A stretch of 44,580 nucleotides of DNA, taken from an uncultured Pelagibacteraceae bacterium (GTDB taxonomy: Bacteria; Pseudomonadota; Alphaproteobacteria; Pelagibacterales; Pelagibacteraceae). The position numbers and the translations under genes were made by a program. The stretch spans positions 1 through 44,580 of the forward strand of contig CACIHL010000002.1 in the NCBI GenBank assembly GCA_902586395.1, given 5' to 3'. Under the pieces are notes generated by a model, which worked only from the letters and a program-made list of their open reading frames with translations, did no database searches and was not told where the DNA came from. Of the stretch, positions 1 through 9,703 are shown piece after piece; positions within the stretch are counted from its first letter, which is position 1; each line of letters starts with the position of its first letter.

Positions 1-388
1 TTATTTGATATTTCTTATTATAATAACCAATCTTACCACTGATAGTTACTTTTGCGTTTAGTGGGAGTATTTTTCTAATATATCCCTCATAACTATTAAA
101 AAAGATGCAATCTAGCTTTCCAGTTTTATCTTCACATATTACTTTGTTAGGCAAGTTTCTGATACGTGGAAAATTATATTTTTTTACAACAACTGTTACG
201 GTTTGTATTTTTCCTACTTGCAATTCATTAATTGGATAAACATTTGATCTATCCACAAAATCTCTAGGTAAATTCCACAAAAGATCAAATATTGTGTTAA
301 TATTCTTTTTTCGAAATAATTTTCCTAATTTAGTTCCTATACCTTTTATGGTACTTATATCAGATAGCAAATATTCATATGAAGACAT
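1..388 (-). CDS. recG: ATP-dependent DNA helicase RecG, N-terminal part (runs off window edge)
   Basis: Reverse translation from ATG at 388 gives MSSYEYLLSDISTIKGIGTKLGKLFRKKNINTIFDLLWNLPRDFVDRS..., typical RecG wedge-domain start. Confidence 0.85.
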   Translation of the reverse strand, partial: MSSYEYLLSDISTIKGIGTKLGKLFRKKNINTIFDLLWNLPRDFVDRSNVYPINELQVGKIQTVTVVVKKYNFPRIRNLPNKVICEDKTGKLDCIFFNSYEGYIRKILPLNAKVTISGKIGYYNKKYQI

Positions 389-405
389 AGTGCGGTTATA
401 ATATC

Positions 406-666
406 ATGACTCTTAACAAAGAAGATCTTAAAAATAAAATTATATACAGGGCTTCCTATAGAGGGACAAAAGAAATGGATATACTGATGACAGCTTTTGT
501 AAAATCACTAATTAATGATTTGGATGAGAATTTCCTAAAAACTCTAGATTCATTTGTTAATATGGACGATGAAACATTGATTTCTATTAAAAAGAAAGAA
601 TCATTAATAAATTATAAAGATGAAAAAATTTTACACATTATTGATAAGTTTCAAAAATTTAAATAA
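406..666 (+). CDS. sdhE: SdhE/YgfY-like FAD assembly factor
   Basis: 86 aa with YRASYRGTKEMDILM motif (RG[T/M]xExD). Confidence 0.85.
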   Translation: MTLNKEDLKNKIIYRASYRGTKEMDILMTAFVKSLINDLDENFLKTLDSFVNMDDETLISIKKKESLINYKDEKILHIIDKFQKFK

Positions 667-756
667 TGGCGGAGAGACTGGGATTCGAACCCAGGAAAGA
701 GTTGCCCCTTTGCCGGTTTTCAAGACCGGTGCTTTCAACCGCTCAGCCATCTCTCC
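667..756 (-). tRNA. tRNA-Ser (anticodon TGA)
   Basis: Reverse complement ggagagatggctgagcggttgaaagcaccggtcttgaaaaccgg...ggttcgaatcccagtctctccgcca; long variable arm, encoded CCA. Confidence 0.95.
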
Positions 757-843
757 ATGAGCTAGTTTTTATAAGTATAATATTAAAATTCAAGAATTAA
801 ATGGGGTTATTTTATCAATAATAGAATATAAATTTCCTTTTTA

Positions 844-1722
844 ATGAACTTAAAAGAATTTAATAAAGGTATTCTGTTTAGCAGCTTAGGATCATTTTGG
901 TGGGGTGCTATTGGAGTAATTTATTTTAGCTATTTTTCTTTTATAGGCCATATAGAATTAGTCATACATAGATGTATTTGGACTGCGGTCATGCTTATTA
1001 TAACCACTCAATTTTTTTCAAAATGGAATATTTTTTTCAAAATTTTAAGAAGTAAAAGAAATCTTTTAGTACTTTTTTTCTCTGGATTACTAATATTTAT
1101 TAATTGGGCAGTTTGGATTTACGCTGTATCTAATGACCAAATCATAGATGCATCTTTTGGGTATTTTATAATGCCAATAGTAAGTGTTTTATGTGGAAAT
1201 ATTTTTTTTAGGGAAAAAATAAGTTTCAAAAGTAAAATTTCTATTTTTTTAGTTTGTGCTGCTATTTTTATTTTATTAAGAAATTTTAATAATGTTCCTT
1301 GGGTTGGTCTTATAGTAGCTTTCTCTTGGGCCTTTTATAATGTTTTAAGAAAATTAATAAATGTTGATACAGATATTGGTCTATTAATAGAAAGTTTATA
1401 CATACTTCCTATTTCCTTAATAGTTTTTTATTTTATTTTTAAAAATGGCCAAAACGATTTTTCATTTGAAGATTTAAATTTGATGTTTATGCTTTTATTA
1501 GCAGGACCAATGACTGTAATTCCCTTGTTCCTTTATGTTAGAGGAGTTGAACTTTCTGGTTTAGGTCCTAGTGGAATGATATTCTATATCACACCAACTC
1601 TTCAGTTCCTTTTGGGTTATTTCTACTATAATGAGCTTTTTTCTTATGAAAAATTCTTTAGTTTTACAATTATATGGATTGCTGTAATAATTTATTTAAA
1701 AGATTTATATGAAAAATACTAA
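844..1722 (+). CDS. rarD: RarD-like EamA-family transporter
   Basis: Multi-TM protein, N-terminal SLGSFWWGAIGVIYFSYFSFIGHIELVIHRCIWT typical of RarD. Confidence 0.85.
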   Translation: MNLKEFNKGILFSSLGSFWWGAIGVIYFSYFSFIGHIELVIHRCIWTAVMLIITTQFFSKWNIFFKILRSKRNLLVLFFSGLLIFINWAVWIYAVSNDQIIDASFGYFIMPIVSVLCGNIFFREKISFKSKISIFLVCAAIFILLRNFNNVPWVGLIVAFSWAFYNVLRKLINVDTDIGLLIESLYILPISLIVFYFIFKNGQNDFSFEDLNLMFMLLLAGPMTVIPLFLYVRGVELSGLGPSGMIFYITPTLQFLLGYFYYNELFSYEKFFSFTIIWIAVIIYLKDLYEKY

Positions 1723-2707
1723 ACTAATTCTTTTATTACTAATCTCTCTTATAAATTTCAAAACTGTTATTGCAGATGAGTCCTTTAACCAATGGTTGGA
1801 TAACTTCAAGATTAGAGCTGTGAAATCTGGCGTGAGCAAAGAAACAGTTGATATTGTAATGGATAAAGCAATTTTCTTACCCAAAGTCATCGAATACGAC
1901 AGATACCAGCCTGAATTTTATGAAGACACCAAAACTTATGTGGGCAAGAGATCAAATAAAAAAAAGGTAGTTAAGGGGAAAAGAATATATAAAAAAAATT
2001 CTAAGCTTATAGAAAAAGTCGATCAGGAATTTTTAGTAGAAAAAGAACTTTTACTTGCTTTAATGGGTATTGAAACAAACTTTGGTACTTATCTTGGTAA
2101 AATGGATATCATTTCGTCTCTTGCAACTTTAAGTTATGATAAGAGAAGAAGTGAATTTTTTTCTAAAGAATTAATTACAGCATTAAGATTAATTGATAAA
2201 AAAAAAATCAATAAAGATATATTATACGGATCTTGGGCTGGTGCTTTTGGAAACTTTCAATTTATGCCATCAACGATATCAAATTATGCAATTGATTATA
2301 ATCAAAATAATATAATTGAACTAAAAAATGTAGAAGATTCATTTGCCTCTGCAGCTAATTATATGAAAAAAATAGGTTGGAAAAAGAACAACCATTGTTT
2401 TTATCGTGTTGAATTAAATGAAAATATTCCCTCTAAATTTTTAAATTCTTCAGCAAGAAATATTAAACATAAAAAAAATTTCAGATTTTACAAAAAATTT
2501 ATTAAGAATGATCTATCTGATATTGTAAATGATCAGGAAAAAGTTGCTATAATTACACCAGATGTAGATATTATCCCTGGAAGTCAAACTCTTAATCCTG
2601 CCTATATTGTTTTCTCAAATTATGAAAAAATTTTGAAGTGGAATAGGTCATTAAGATTTGCTTTAGCCGTTTGCACCTTGAAAGACAAATTTAAAGATGA
2701 ATTATAA
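1709..2707 (+). CDS. mltB: Lytic murein transglycosylase (MltB-like)
   Basis: LLALMGIETNFGTYLGKMDIISSLATLSYD...SWAGAFGNFQFMPSTISNYAIDYN; catalytic Glu context of MltB. Confidence 0.9.
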   Translation: MKNTKLILLLLISLINFKTVIADESFNQWLDNFKIRAVKSGVSKETVDIVMDKAIFLPKVIEYDRYQPEFYEDTKTYVGKRSNKKKVVKGKRIYKKNSKLIEKVDQEFLVEKELLLALMGIETNFGTYLGKMDIISSLATLSYDKRRSEFFSKELITALRLIDKKKINKDILYGSWAGAFGNFQFMPSTISNYAIDYNQNNIIELKNVEDSFASAANYMKKIGWKKNNHCFYRVELNENIPSKFLNSSARNIKHKKNFRFYKKFIKNDLSDIVNDQEKVAIITPDVDIIPGSQTLNPAYIVFSNYEKILKWNRSLRFALAVCTLKDKFKDEL

Positions 2708-3428
2708 AAATTTATTGTTGATCTCTATTTTTTTGACAAGTTGTACAGTTCAAACTACTCAATATAGTGAAAACATATTTTCAAACAGAGGATTTGTTCT
2801 TTTATACGATGAATCTTTAATTGAAAAAAAATTACTAAGGAAACCCCTTGATGATAGGAGCCTTGAGATAGTTCATAATACTTTATCAAAAGGTACAAAA
2901 GTAAGAATTATTAATCTTCTAAATAATAAAAGTACAAATGCAGTAGTAAAAACAAAAAATAAGAATCTTTTTTTTTATAATTCAATTTTTTCAAAAAGAA
3001 TTTTTGATGAACTCGACATCTCACTCAAAGAACCATATGTAGAAATTAGTAAAATAAGAGAAAATAAAACTTTTATTGCTAAAAAATCAAAAACTTTTGA
3101 CGAAGAAAAAAAAGTTGCTAATAAAGCTCCAGTTAAGTCAATAAGTATAAATGAAATTGGAACTCCTAAATCAAATGAGTTGGATGATAGAAGGTCTTTT
3201 AATTATTCAATAAAAATCACTGAGTTTTATTTTTTAAAAAATGCTAAAGAACTCAAAAAAAGAATCGAAAATGAGACTTCACTTAAAAATATCAATATAA
3301 TTTCAATAAATGACACTAAGCACCAAGTATTATTAGGCCCTTATTCTAATATTAATACTCTACAATCAGCTTATAATAGTATAAATAATTTAAATTTTGA
3401 AAATATTGAATTAATTAGAAATGATTAA
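2697..3428 (+). CDS. Lipoprotein with degenerate RlpA-like region and C-terminal SPOR-like domain
   Basis: Lipobox FLTSC; LSKGTKVRIINLLNNKST resembles RlpA LPxGTxVRVTNL; C-term VLLGPYSNINTLQSAYNSI is SPOR-like. Confidence 0.6.
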   Translation: MNYKNLLLISIFLTSCTVQTTQYSENIFSNRGFVLLYDESLIEKKLLRKPLDDRSLEIVHNTLSKGTKVRIINLLNNKSTNAVVKTKNKNLFFYNSIFSKRIFDELDISLKEPYVEISKIRENKTFIAKKSKTFDEEKKVANKAPVKSISINEIGTPKSNELDDRRSFNYSIKITEFYFLKNAKELKKRIENETSLKNINIISINDTKHQVLLGPYSNINTLQSAYNSINNLNFENIELIRND

Positions 3429-4575
3429 AAAATTTATTATAATTTTAAATTTACTTTTTGCTTTTTTAGCTATGCCCTCTAAGGCAAACTTTGATATAAA
3501 TGCTAGAACTGCTATTTTACAAGATTTTCTATCTGGAGAAATACTTTTTGAAAAAGAAATAGATAGCGTTATTTATCCAGCCTCAATGACAAAAATTATG
3601 ACATCGATTGTGGTGTTTGATTTATTAAAGAGTGGAGATCTTTCACTTGATGACAAGGTGATGGTATCTGAAAATGCTTGGAGACTGTCTCAATCTGGAT
3701 ATTCATCTATGTTTATTATGGTAGGAGACGAAGTAAGTGTAGAAAATTTATTAAAAGGAATAATTATTGCATCAGGTAACGATGCTTGCGTTGCATTAGC
3801 TGAGGGTGTTGCGGGCAGTGAGGAGGAATTTGCCATTTTAATGAATGCAAAAGCGTCCGAAATTGGAATGATCAATACAAATTTTTCAAATTCTTCAGGC
3901 ATTAATGATCCTGATAACTATTCTACAGTTAAGGATATTTTAATAATGTCTAACTATCTTATTAAAAATTATCCTATTTATTATGAATATTTTAAGGAGA
4001 AAGAATTTACATGGGATAGAACCGGCGGAGATCCAATTACACAAGGTAATAGAAATCCTCTTCTTTACAAAAATTTAGGAGCCGATGGTATTAAAACTGG
4101 TTATTTAGCTGTAGAAAAATATTCCTTAGCAAGCTCAGTACAAAGAGGAGAAAGAAGACTTATTGCTGTAGGTAGCGGATTTGAAACTAAAAATGAAAGA
4201 TCTAGACAATCGACCCGATTATTAACTTGGGGTTTAACAAATTTTGATACAGTTGAAATTGCAAAAAAAGATGAGAATTTTATAGACTTAGATGTTTGGC
4301 TTGGAAAAAAAGATATTGTTGGTGGTTATGTAAAAGAGGATATCTACAAAACTTTTCCAAAAGCTAGGAAAAAATTTTTGTCAGCAATTGTTGAATACAA
4401 TGGTCCTATTAAAGCACCTATCAAAAAAGACCAAGAAATTGGTTTATTAAAGATTTCTTACAAAGGGGATTTAATTGATGAGTACCCAGTTTATGCAGTT
4501 GAAAAAGTAAAAAGAGTCAACATTTTCTCTAGAATAATTCACTCTATAAATTATTTGATATGGGGCGATGTATAA
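3421..4575 (+). CDS. D-alanyl-D-alanine carboxypeptidase (penicillin-binding protein)
   Basis: SxxK (PASMTKIMT), SGN (ASGNDACVAL), KTG (DGIKTGYL) motifs. Confidence 0.93.
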   Translation: MIKKFIIILNLLFAFLAMPSKANFDINARTAILQDFLSGEILFEKEIDSVIYPASMTKIMTSIVVFDLLKSGDLSLDDKVMVSENAWRLSQSGYSSMFIMVGDEVSVENLLKGIIIASGNDACVALAEGVAGSEEEFAILMNAKASEIGMINTNFSNSSGINDPDNYSTVKDILIMSNYLIKNYPIYYEYFKEKEFTWDRTGGDPITQGNRNPLLYKNLGADGIKTGYLAVEKYSLASSVQRGERRLIAVGSGFETKNERSRQSTRLLTWGLTNFDTVEIAKKDENFIDLDVWLGKKDIVGGYVKEDIYKTFPKARKKFLSAIVEYNGPIKAPIKKDQEIGLLKISYKGDLIDEYPVYAVEKVKRVNIFSRIIHSINYLIWGDV

Positions 4576-5179
4576 TAAAGTCATTGTTTTCGAAGGTATT
4601 GATGGATCAGGAAAAAGTTTTCATTTAAATGCTGCATCAAGTTATTTAAAAAAGAAAAAAATCAAGCATATTAAACTTAGAGAACCAGGCGGATCTAAAA
4701 ATTCAGAAAAATTAAGAAAATTATTGTTATCAAATAAATCTGACTTTGAAAAAAAAACTGATTTACTTATATATCTATCTGCTAGATCTGAAAATTTTCA
4801 AAAAATAATTAAACCTAATTTAAAAAAAAAAGTAATCCTGATTGATAGATTTGTTGATTCTACGATTGCATATCAACACTATGGTTTTGGTATAAATAAA
4901 AATATTATTAATTCGTTAAATAGGTTTATATTAGGGAACTTTAGGGTAGATTTTACGTTTCTACATATTGTTAAAAAAAAGGATATTCGTAAAAAAATCA
5001 AGACTAAAAAAAATAGATACGACAAATTTAATAAAAATTTTTATCTTAAAGCCCAAAATGGTTTTTTGAAATTATCAAATAAGAAAAAAAATTATCTAAA
5101 GATCCACTCTAATGAGACAAAAGATAGAAATAAAGAAATTATACGAAAAAAATTAAATTCTTTGATTAAAATAAAATGA
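4568..5179 (+). CDS. tmk: Thymidylate kinase
   Basis: FEGIDGSGKSFH P-loop, REPGGS, DRFVDSTIAYQ. Confidence 0.93.
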   Translation: MYNKVIVFEGIDGSGKSFHLNAASSYLKKKKIKHIKLREPGGSKNSEKLRKLLLSNKSDFEKKTDLLIYLSARSENFQKIIKPNLKKKVILIDRFVDSTIAYQHYGFGINKNIINSLNRFILGNFRVDFTFLHIVKKKDIRKKIKTKKNRYDKFNKNFYLKAQNGFLKLSNKKKNYLKIHSNETKDRNKEIIRKKLNSLIKIK

Positions 5180-6108
5180 CACCTTTAACTCAAACTAAAT
5201 TACTATCTTTTAAAGACAATTTTAAAGAATTAGTTAACCTCTCTTTGAAAAATAAACTACCAACTAAATTGATTTTCTCTGGTAATAAAGGGATAGGTAA
5301 ATCCACTTTTGCTTTTCATTTAATAAATTACTTATTCTCACAGGATGAAGAGGGTAGTTATAATCTTGAAGATAATGAGATTAATATTAATAACAAATCT
5401 TATAAGCTTGTTTCAAACAATACACATCCAAATTTACTTTTAATTGACAGTACTGATAAAAAATTTATAGAAGTTTCAAAAATAAGAGAAATATTGAATT
5501 TTTCGTCGAAAACTTCTTTTTCAAATAAAAAAAAAATTGTGCTTATTAATAATGTTGAAAAAATGAATATCAATGCCTCAAATGCTTTGCTTAAGATTTT
5601 GGAGGAACCATCAACAAATTTGTTTTTTATTTTAATTCATGATTCGCATAAAAAGTTAATCAGCACTATAAATTCAAGATGTATAAAGTTTAATTTTTTT
5701 ATAACTGAATCTGAAAAAGAAAAAATTGTTAATAATTTAATAGACGGCAATTTTTATGAAGGTCTATCGTCTGATTTTAAAATTAAATATCTTTCACCAA
5801 AATTTTATATTGATTTATATGATTTTACAAATAAAGAAAAAATTGAATTAAATGATTTGAATATTAACTTTTTGTTAAATTATATATTTAAAAAACGAAA
5901 TTATCTTAAGGATGAATTTATAATTGAAAATTTGCAAATTCTTATTGAAATATATTTCTATAATAAGATTATTTCACGGAACAATTTTGAAAATGACTAT
6001 AAATCATTTAAACAAACGATGAATAAAATTAACAATATGATTAAGTTTAATTTAGATAAAGACTCATCTTTATTAGAAATAAAAAATATAATTGTAAATG
6101 AAAGATAA
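5176..6108 (+). CDS. holB: DNA polymerase III delta' subunit
   Basis: FSGNKGIGKSTFAFHL, NASNALLKILEEPSTNLFFILI, NSRC; position between tmk and metG. Confidence 0.88.
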   Translation: MTPLTQTKLLSFKDNFKELVNLSLKNKLPTKLIFSGNKGIGKSTFAFHLINYLFSQDEEGSYNLEDNEININNKSYKLVSNNTHPNLLLIDSTDKKFIEVSKIREILNFSSKTSFSNKKKIVLINNVEKMNINASNALLKILEEPSTNLFFILIHDSHKKLISTINSRCIKFNFFITESEKEKIVNNLIDGNFYEGLSSDFKIKYLSPKFYIDLYDFTNKEKIELNDLNINFLLNYIFKKRNYLKDEFIIENLQILIEIYFYNKIISRNNFENDYKSFKQTMNKINNMIKFNLDKDSSLLEIKNIIVNER

Positions 6109-7627
6109 TTTTTATATCACCACACCAATTTATTACCCTTCAGCAAAACCTCACATGGGGCATGCTTATTCAAGTATAGTAGCTGATTTTTTTGCACGTT
6201 TAAAAAGAATTCAAGGCCATAAAGTTTTTTTTTTAACTGGAACTGATGAACATGGCCAAAAAATACAAAGAGCCGCTGAGAAATCTAACAAAGATCCTTT
6301 AAAGTTCTGTGATGAAATAAGTAAGACTTTTAGAAACTTATCTTCATTACTTAATTTATCAAATGATGATTTTATAAGAACCACAGAAAAAAGACATGCG
6401 TCAGCTGTAATTAATCTTTGGAATATTTTAGAAAAAAAAGGGGAAATATATCTCTCAAAATATTCAGGTTGGTATTCCGTTTCTGATGAAGCTTTTTATA
6501 ATGAGGATGAAATTGAAGATCTAGAAGGAAAAAAAATATCTAAATCGTCTAGATCACCTGTAGAGTGGGTTGAAGAAGAATCTTACTTTTTTAAACTATC
6601 TAAATGGCAAGAGCCACTTTTAAAATTTTATTCTGAAAATCCTAAATTTATATTACCAGAGAGCCGTAAAAATGAGGTAATTAGTTTTGTAAAAAGTGGA
6701 TTAAAAGATTTATCCGTTAGTAGGAAATCTTTTTCCTGGGGGATTAAAGTTCCATCAAACAAAGACCATGTAATATACGTATGGCTTGATGCTTTAACAA
6801 ATTACCTGTCTGCTTTAAATTATCCTAAAGAGAAAGAAAAGTTATATAAGGACTTTTGGCCCGCTAATATTCATATTATAGGAAAAGATATTTTGAGGTT
6901 TCATGCAGTATATTGGCCAGCCTTTTTATTAGCTGCGGGTATTAAACCCCCGCAGAGAGTCTACGGCCACGGATGGATACTCTCTGGTGATGAAAAAATG
7001 TCAAAGTCTAAAGGTAATATTTTAGATCCTATTGAAATAATTGATATATATGGATTAGATGCGTTGAGATACTATTTGCTTAAAGAGGTATCTTTTGGAA
7101 ATGATGGAAATATTTCTAAGGAAAAATTAGAAAGTTGTATAAATAGTGATTTAGCGAATAACTATGGTAATTTGTGTCAAAGAGTTATTTTGTTTTGTGA
7201 AAAAAATCTTGGACTTAAAGTTCCAGAATATAATTTTACGAAAGAAGACCTTAAAATTCTTAATGATTTTAAAGAAAATATAGAAAATATAGAAAAACAA
7301 ATTAATGATCAAAACATTAATTACTATGTAGAGTATGTTGTAAATCAATTATTTAAAGCTAATAAATATTTCAATGATCAAGCACCTTGGACTAAAAAAG
7401 ATGATAGTCTGAGATTAAACACAATTGTGTTTGTATCTCTTGAATTGATTAGAAAAATTTCAATTTTACTATATCCAATCATTCCTAATACTTCTTTAAA
7501 AGTCCTAAATATTTTCTCTATAAAGGAAAAAGATATAAAATTTGACACAATAAGTAATAATGAATATTTAAAAGATAAAAAAGAAATTATAAAGTTAGGT
7601 ATCTTGTTTGAGAAAATAAAAAAATGA
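6098..7627 (+). CDS. metG: Methionyl-tRNA synthetase
   Basis: YYPSAKPHMGHAYSS (HIGH-like), KMSKSKGN (KMSKS). Confidence 0.97.
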   Translation: MKDNFYITTPIYYPSAKPHMGHAYSSIVADFFARLKRIQGHKVFFLTGTDEHGQKIQRAAEKSNKDPLKFCDEISKTFRNLSSLLNLSNDDFIRTTEKRHASAVINLWNILEKKGEIYLSKYSGWYSVSDEAFYNEDEIEDLEGKKISKSSRSPVEWVEEESYFFKLSKWQEPLLKFYSENPKFILPESRKNEVISFVKSGLKDLSVSRKSFSWGIKVPSNKDHVIYVWLDALTNYLSALNYPKEKEKLYKDFWPANIHIIGKDILRFHAVYWPAFLLAAGIKPPQRVYGHGWILSGDEKMSKSKGNILDPIEIIDIYGLDALRYYLLKEVSFGNDGNISKEKLESCINSDLANNYGNLCQRVILFCEKNLGLKVPEYNFTKEDLKILNDFKENIENIEKQINDQNINYYVEYVVNQLFKANKYFNDQAPWTKKDDSLRLNTIVFVSLELIRKISILLYPIIPNTSLKVLNIFSIKEKDIKFDTISNNEYLKDKKEIIKLGILFEKIKK

Positions 7628-8385
7628 TAGATTCACATTGCCATTTAGACCGAGAACCACTTATATCAAATTTAAGTGAAGTGCTGAGTAGAGCAAAAGA
7701 TGTAGGTCTTAAAAAATTATTAACTATTTGCACTACTAATAGCGGTTTCGATAATATTCTTGATATTGTGACTAAAGATCCAATGATCTATGGAACCTTT
7801 GGGATTCATCCCCATGAAACAAAAAATCATTTTATCGAAAGAGACGAGATTATAAAAAAAGTAAAGATGAATAGCAAAATTATCGGAGTAGGAGAGACTG
7901 GATTAGATTTTTATTATAATAACAGTGATAAAGATACACAATTAAGAAGTTTTCAAAATCATATTGAAGCTGCATTAAATTTGAAAATACCACTAATTAT
8001 TCATTCAAGAAATGCGGAGAACGAAACCTACGATATCCTTAAAAAGAATTATCAGAAAAATTTAAAAATTCTTATGCATTGTTTTACTGGATCAACTGAT
8101 TTTGCTTTAAATTTGGTTCCATTAAACGCCTATTTTTCTGCAAGTGGCATAATTACCTTTAAAAAGTCAATAGAGTTACAGGAAACTTTCAAAAAAATTC
8201 CTGAAGATAAACTTTTAATAGAAACAGACAGTCCTTTTTTATCCCCAGAGCCAAATAGAGGTAAAAAAAATGAACCTTCATTCATCAAATTTACTGCACA
8301 AAAACTTGCTAATCTTAGAAGTATTGAGTTAGATAAGCTCATATTACTTACCACTAATAATTTTAATACTTTATTTTCAAAATAA
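7624..8385 (+). CDS. tatD: TatD family DNase
   Basis: MIDSHCHLD, GIHPHE, GETGLDFYY, LLIETDSPFLSP. Confidence 0.95.
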   Translation: MIDSHCHLDREPLISNLSEVLSRAKDVGLKKLLTICTTNSGFDNILDIVTKDPMIYGTFGIHPHETKNHFIERDEIIKKVKMNSKIIGVGETGLDFYYNNSDKDTQLRSFQNHIEAALNLKIPLIIHSRNAENETYDILKKNYQKNLKILMHCFTGSTDFALNLVPLNAYFSASGIITFKKSIELQETFKKIPEDKLLIETDSPFLSPEPNRGKKNEPSFIKFTAQKLANLRSIELDKLILLTTNNFNTLFSK

Positions 8386-8388
8386 TTC

Positions 8389-9159
8389 ATGAGATTTACA
8401 ATTTTAGGATGTGGAAGTTCAATGGGAGTACCAAGACCTGATGGTAATTTTGGAAATTGCAATCCTAATAATAAAAAAAATATAAGAACAAGATGTTCGG
8501 CAGTAATTCAGGGCAAGTCTTTAAATATAATCATAGACACCTCTCCAGATATGAGGCAACAATTAATAAATAACAAGATCACTAATATTGATAAAGTTCT
8601 ATTTTCTCATATGCATGCTGATCAAACTCATGGAATAAATGACTTAAGAGTTTTCTACTTAAAAAATAGGAAACCTGTCGATATATATGCAGATTTACCA
8701 ACACAGAAATATCTAAATAAAACTTTTTCATATTGTTTTAAAAGCAATTCTCGTGAATATCCTGCAACTTTAAAAATGAATTCTGTTAAAAAAGACCTCT
8801 ATTTCAAAGATGGTCAAAAAAAAATTCACATTAGATCTTTTAAAGTAAAACATGGAAATGTTGACTGCACTTGTTATATAGTTGATAAGAAATTGGCCTA
8901 CATAAGTGATGTAAGTGACATAGACAAAAAAGACTTTAAATTTTTAAAAAATTTAAAATATTTAGTAATAGATTGTTTGTGGTACAGAGAACACCCATCA
9001 CATTTGAATTTAGATAAATCACTAAGATTAATTAATACTCTTTCACCTAAAAAAGCTATTTTAACTAATCTGCATTCTGATTTAGATTATAATGAATTAA
9101 AAAAGAAGCTTAAAAAAAATATTGTTCCTGCTTACGATGGAATGAAAATAAATTTATAA
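8389..9159 (+). CDS. MBL-fold metallohydrolase (PhnP/phosphoribosyl cyclic phosphodiesterase-like)
   Basis: MRFTILGCGSSMGVPR, FSHMHADQTHGINDLR, ISDVSD. Confidence 0.85.
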   Translation: MRFTILGCGSSMGVPRPDGNFGNCNPNNKKNIRTRCSAVIQGKSLNIIIDTSPDMRQQLINNKITNIDKVLFSHMHADQTHGINDLRVFYLKNRKPVDIYADLPTQKYLNKTFSYCFKSNSREYPATLKMNSVKKDLYFKDGQKKIHIRSFKVKHGNVDCTCYIVDKKLAYISDVSDIDKKDFKFLKNLKYLVIDCLWYREHPSHLNLDKSLRLINTLSPKKAILTNLHSDLDYNELKKKLKKNIVPAYDGMKINL

Positions 9160-9699
9160 AAGGCTCTCAATTTTAGAAGTAATTTTTTTAGACATAGGCT
9201 TTGTAAAAGAGTTATATGTTTCTTCAATCTTGCCTTCTTTATTAATCAAAATTTTGTGAAAGTTCCACTTAGGTATAGCAGATTTACCGTAATTTTTTTC
9301 TGCCCATTTAAATAATTCGTGAGAATTTTCACCTTTAACTTCAGTAATAGTTGTCATTGGAAAATTTATATTAAAATTAACTTCACAAAATTCCTTTACA
9401 TCAGAATCTTCTTTTTTTTCTTGATTAAATGAATTTGATGGCACACCTAAGACAATTAAACCATCGGATTTATATTTTTCCCACAATGACTGTAAATCAT
9501 TGTATTGATTTGTAAATCCGCAGTAACTAGCAGTGTTTACTACTAACACTACTTTATTTTTATAATCTTTAAGATCGATTTGTTCACCTGAGATACTATT
9601 TATTTTAAAGTCAAAAAATATTCTTTCATAGTTGGCTAAAACTTTATCTTTTGAAAAAAAAATCATAATTAAAATTATAAGTAATGTTACTTTCTTCAC
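9154..9699 (-). CDS. Glutathione peroxidase family protein with signal peptide
   Basis: VNTASYCGFTNQYNDLQSLWEKYKSDGLIVLGVPSNSFNQEKKEDSDVKEFC, WNFHKILI. Confidence 0.92.
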   Translation of the reverse strand: MKKVTLLIILIMIFFSKDKVLANYERIFFDFKINSISGEQIDLKDYKNKVVLVVNTASYCGFTNQYNDLQSLWEKYKSDGLIVLGVPSNSFNQEKKEDSDVKEFCEVNFNINFPMTTITEVKGENSHELFKWAEKNYGKSAIPKWNFHKILINKEGKIEETYNSFTKPMSKKITSKIESLL

Positions 9700-9703
9700 A
9701 ACG

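Noticed and set aside
8130-8462. Minus-strand 110-aa ORF over tatD/MBL junction
   Set aside because: Antisense to two well-supported genes; no recognisable domain.
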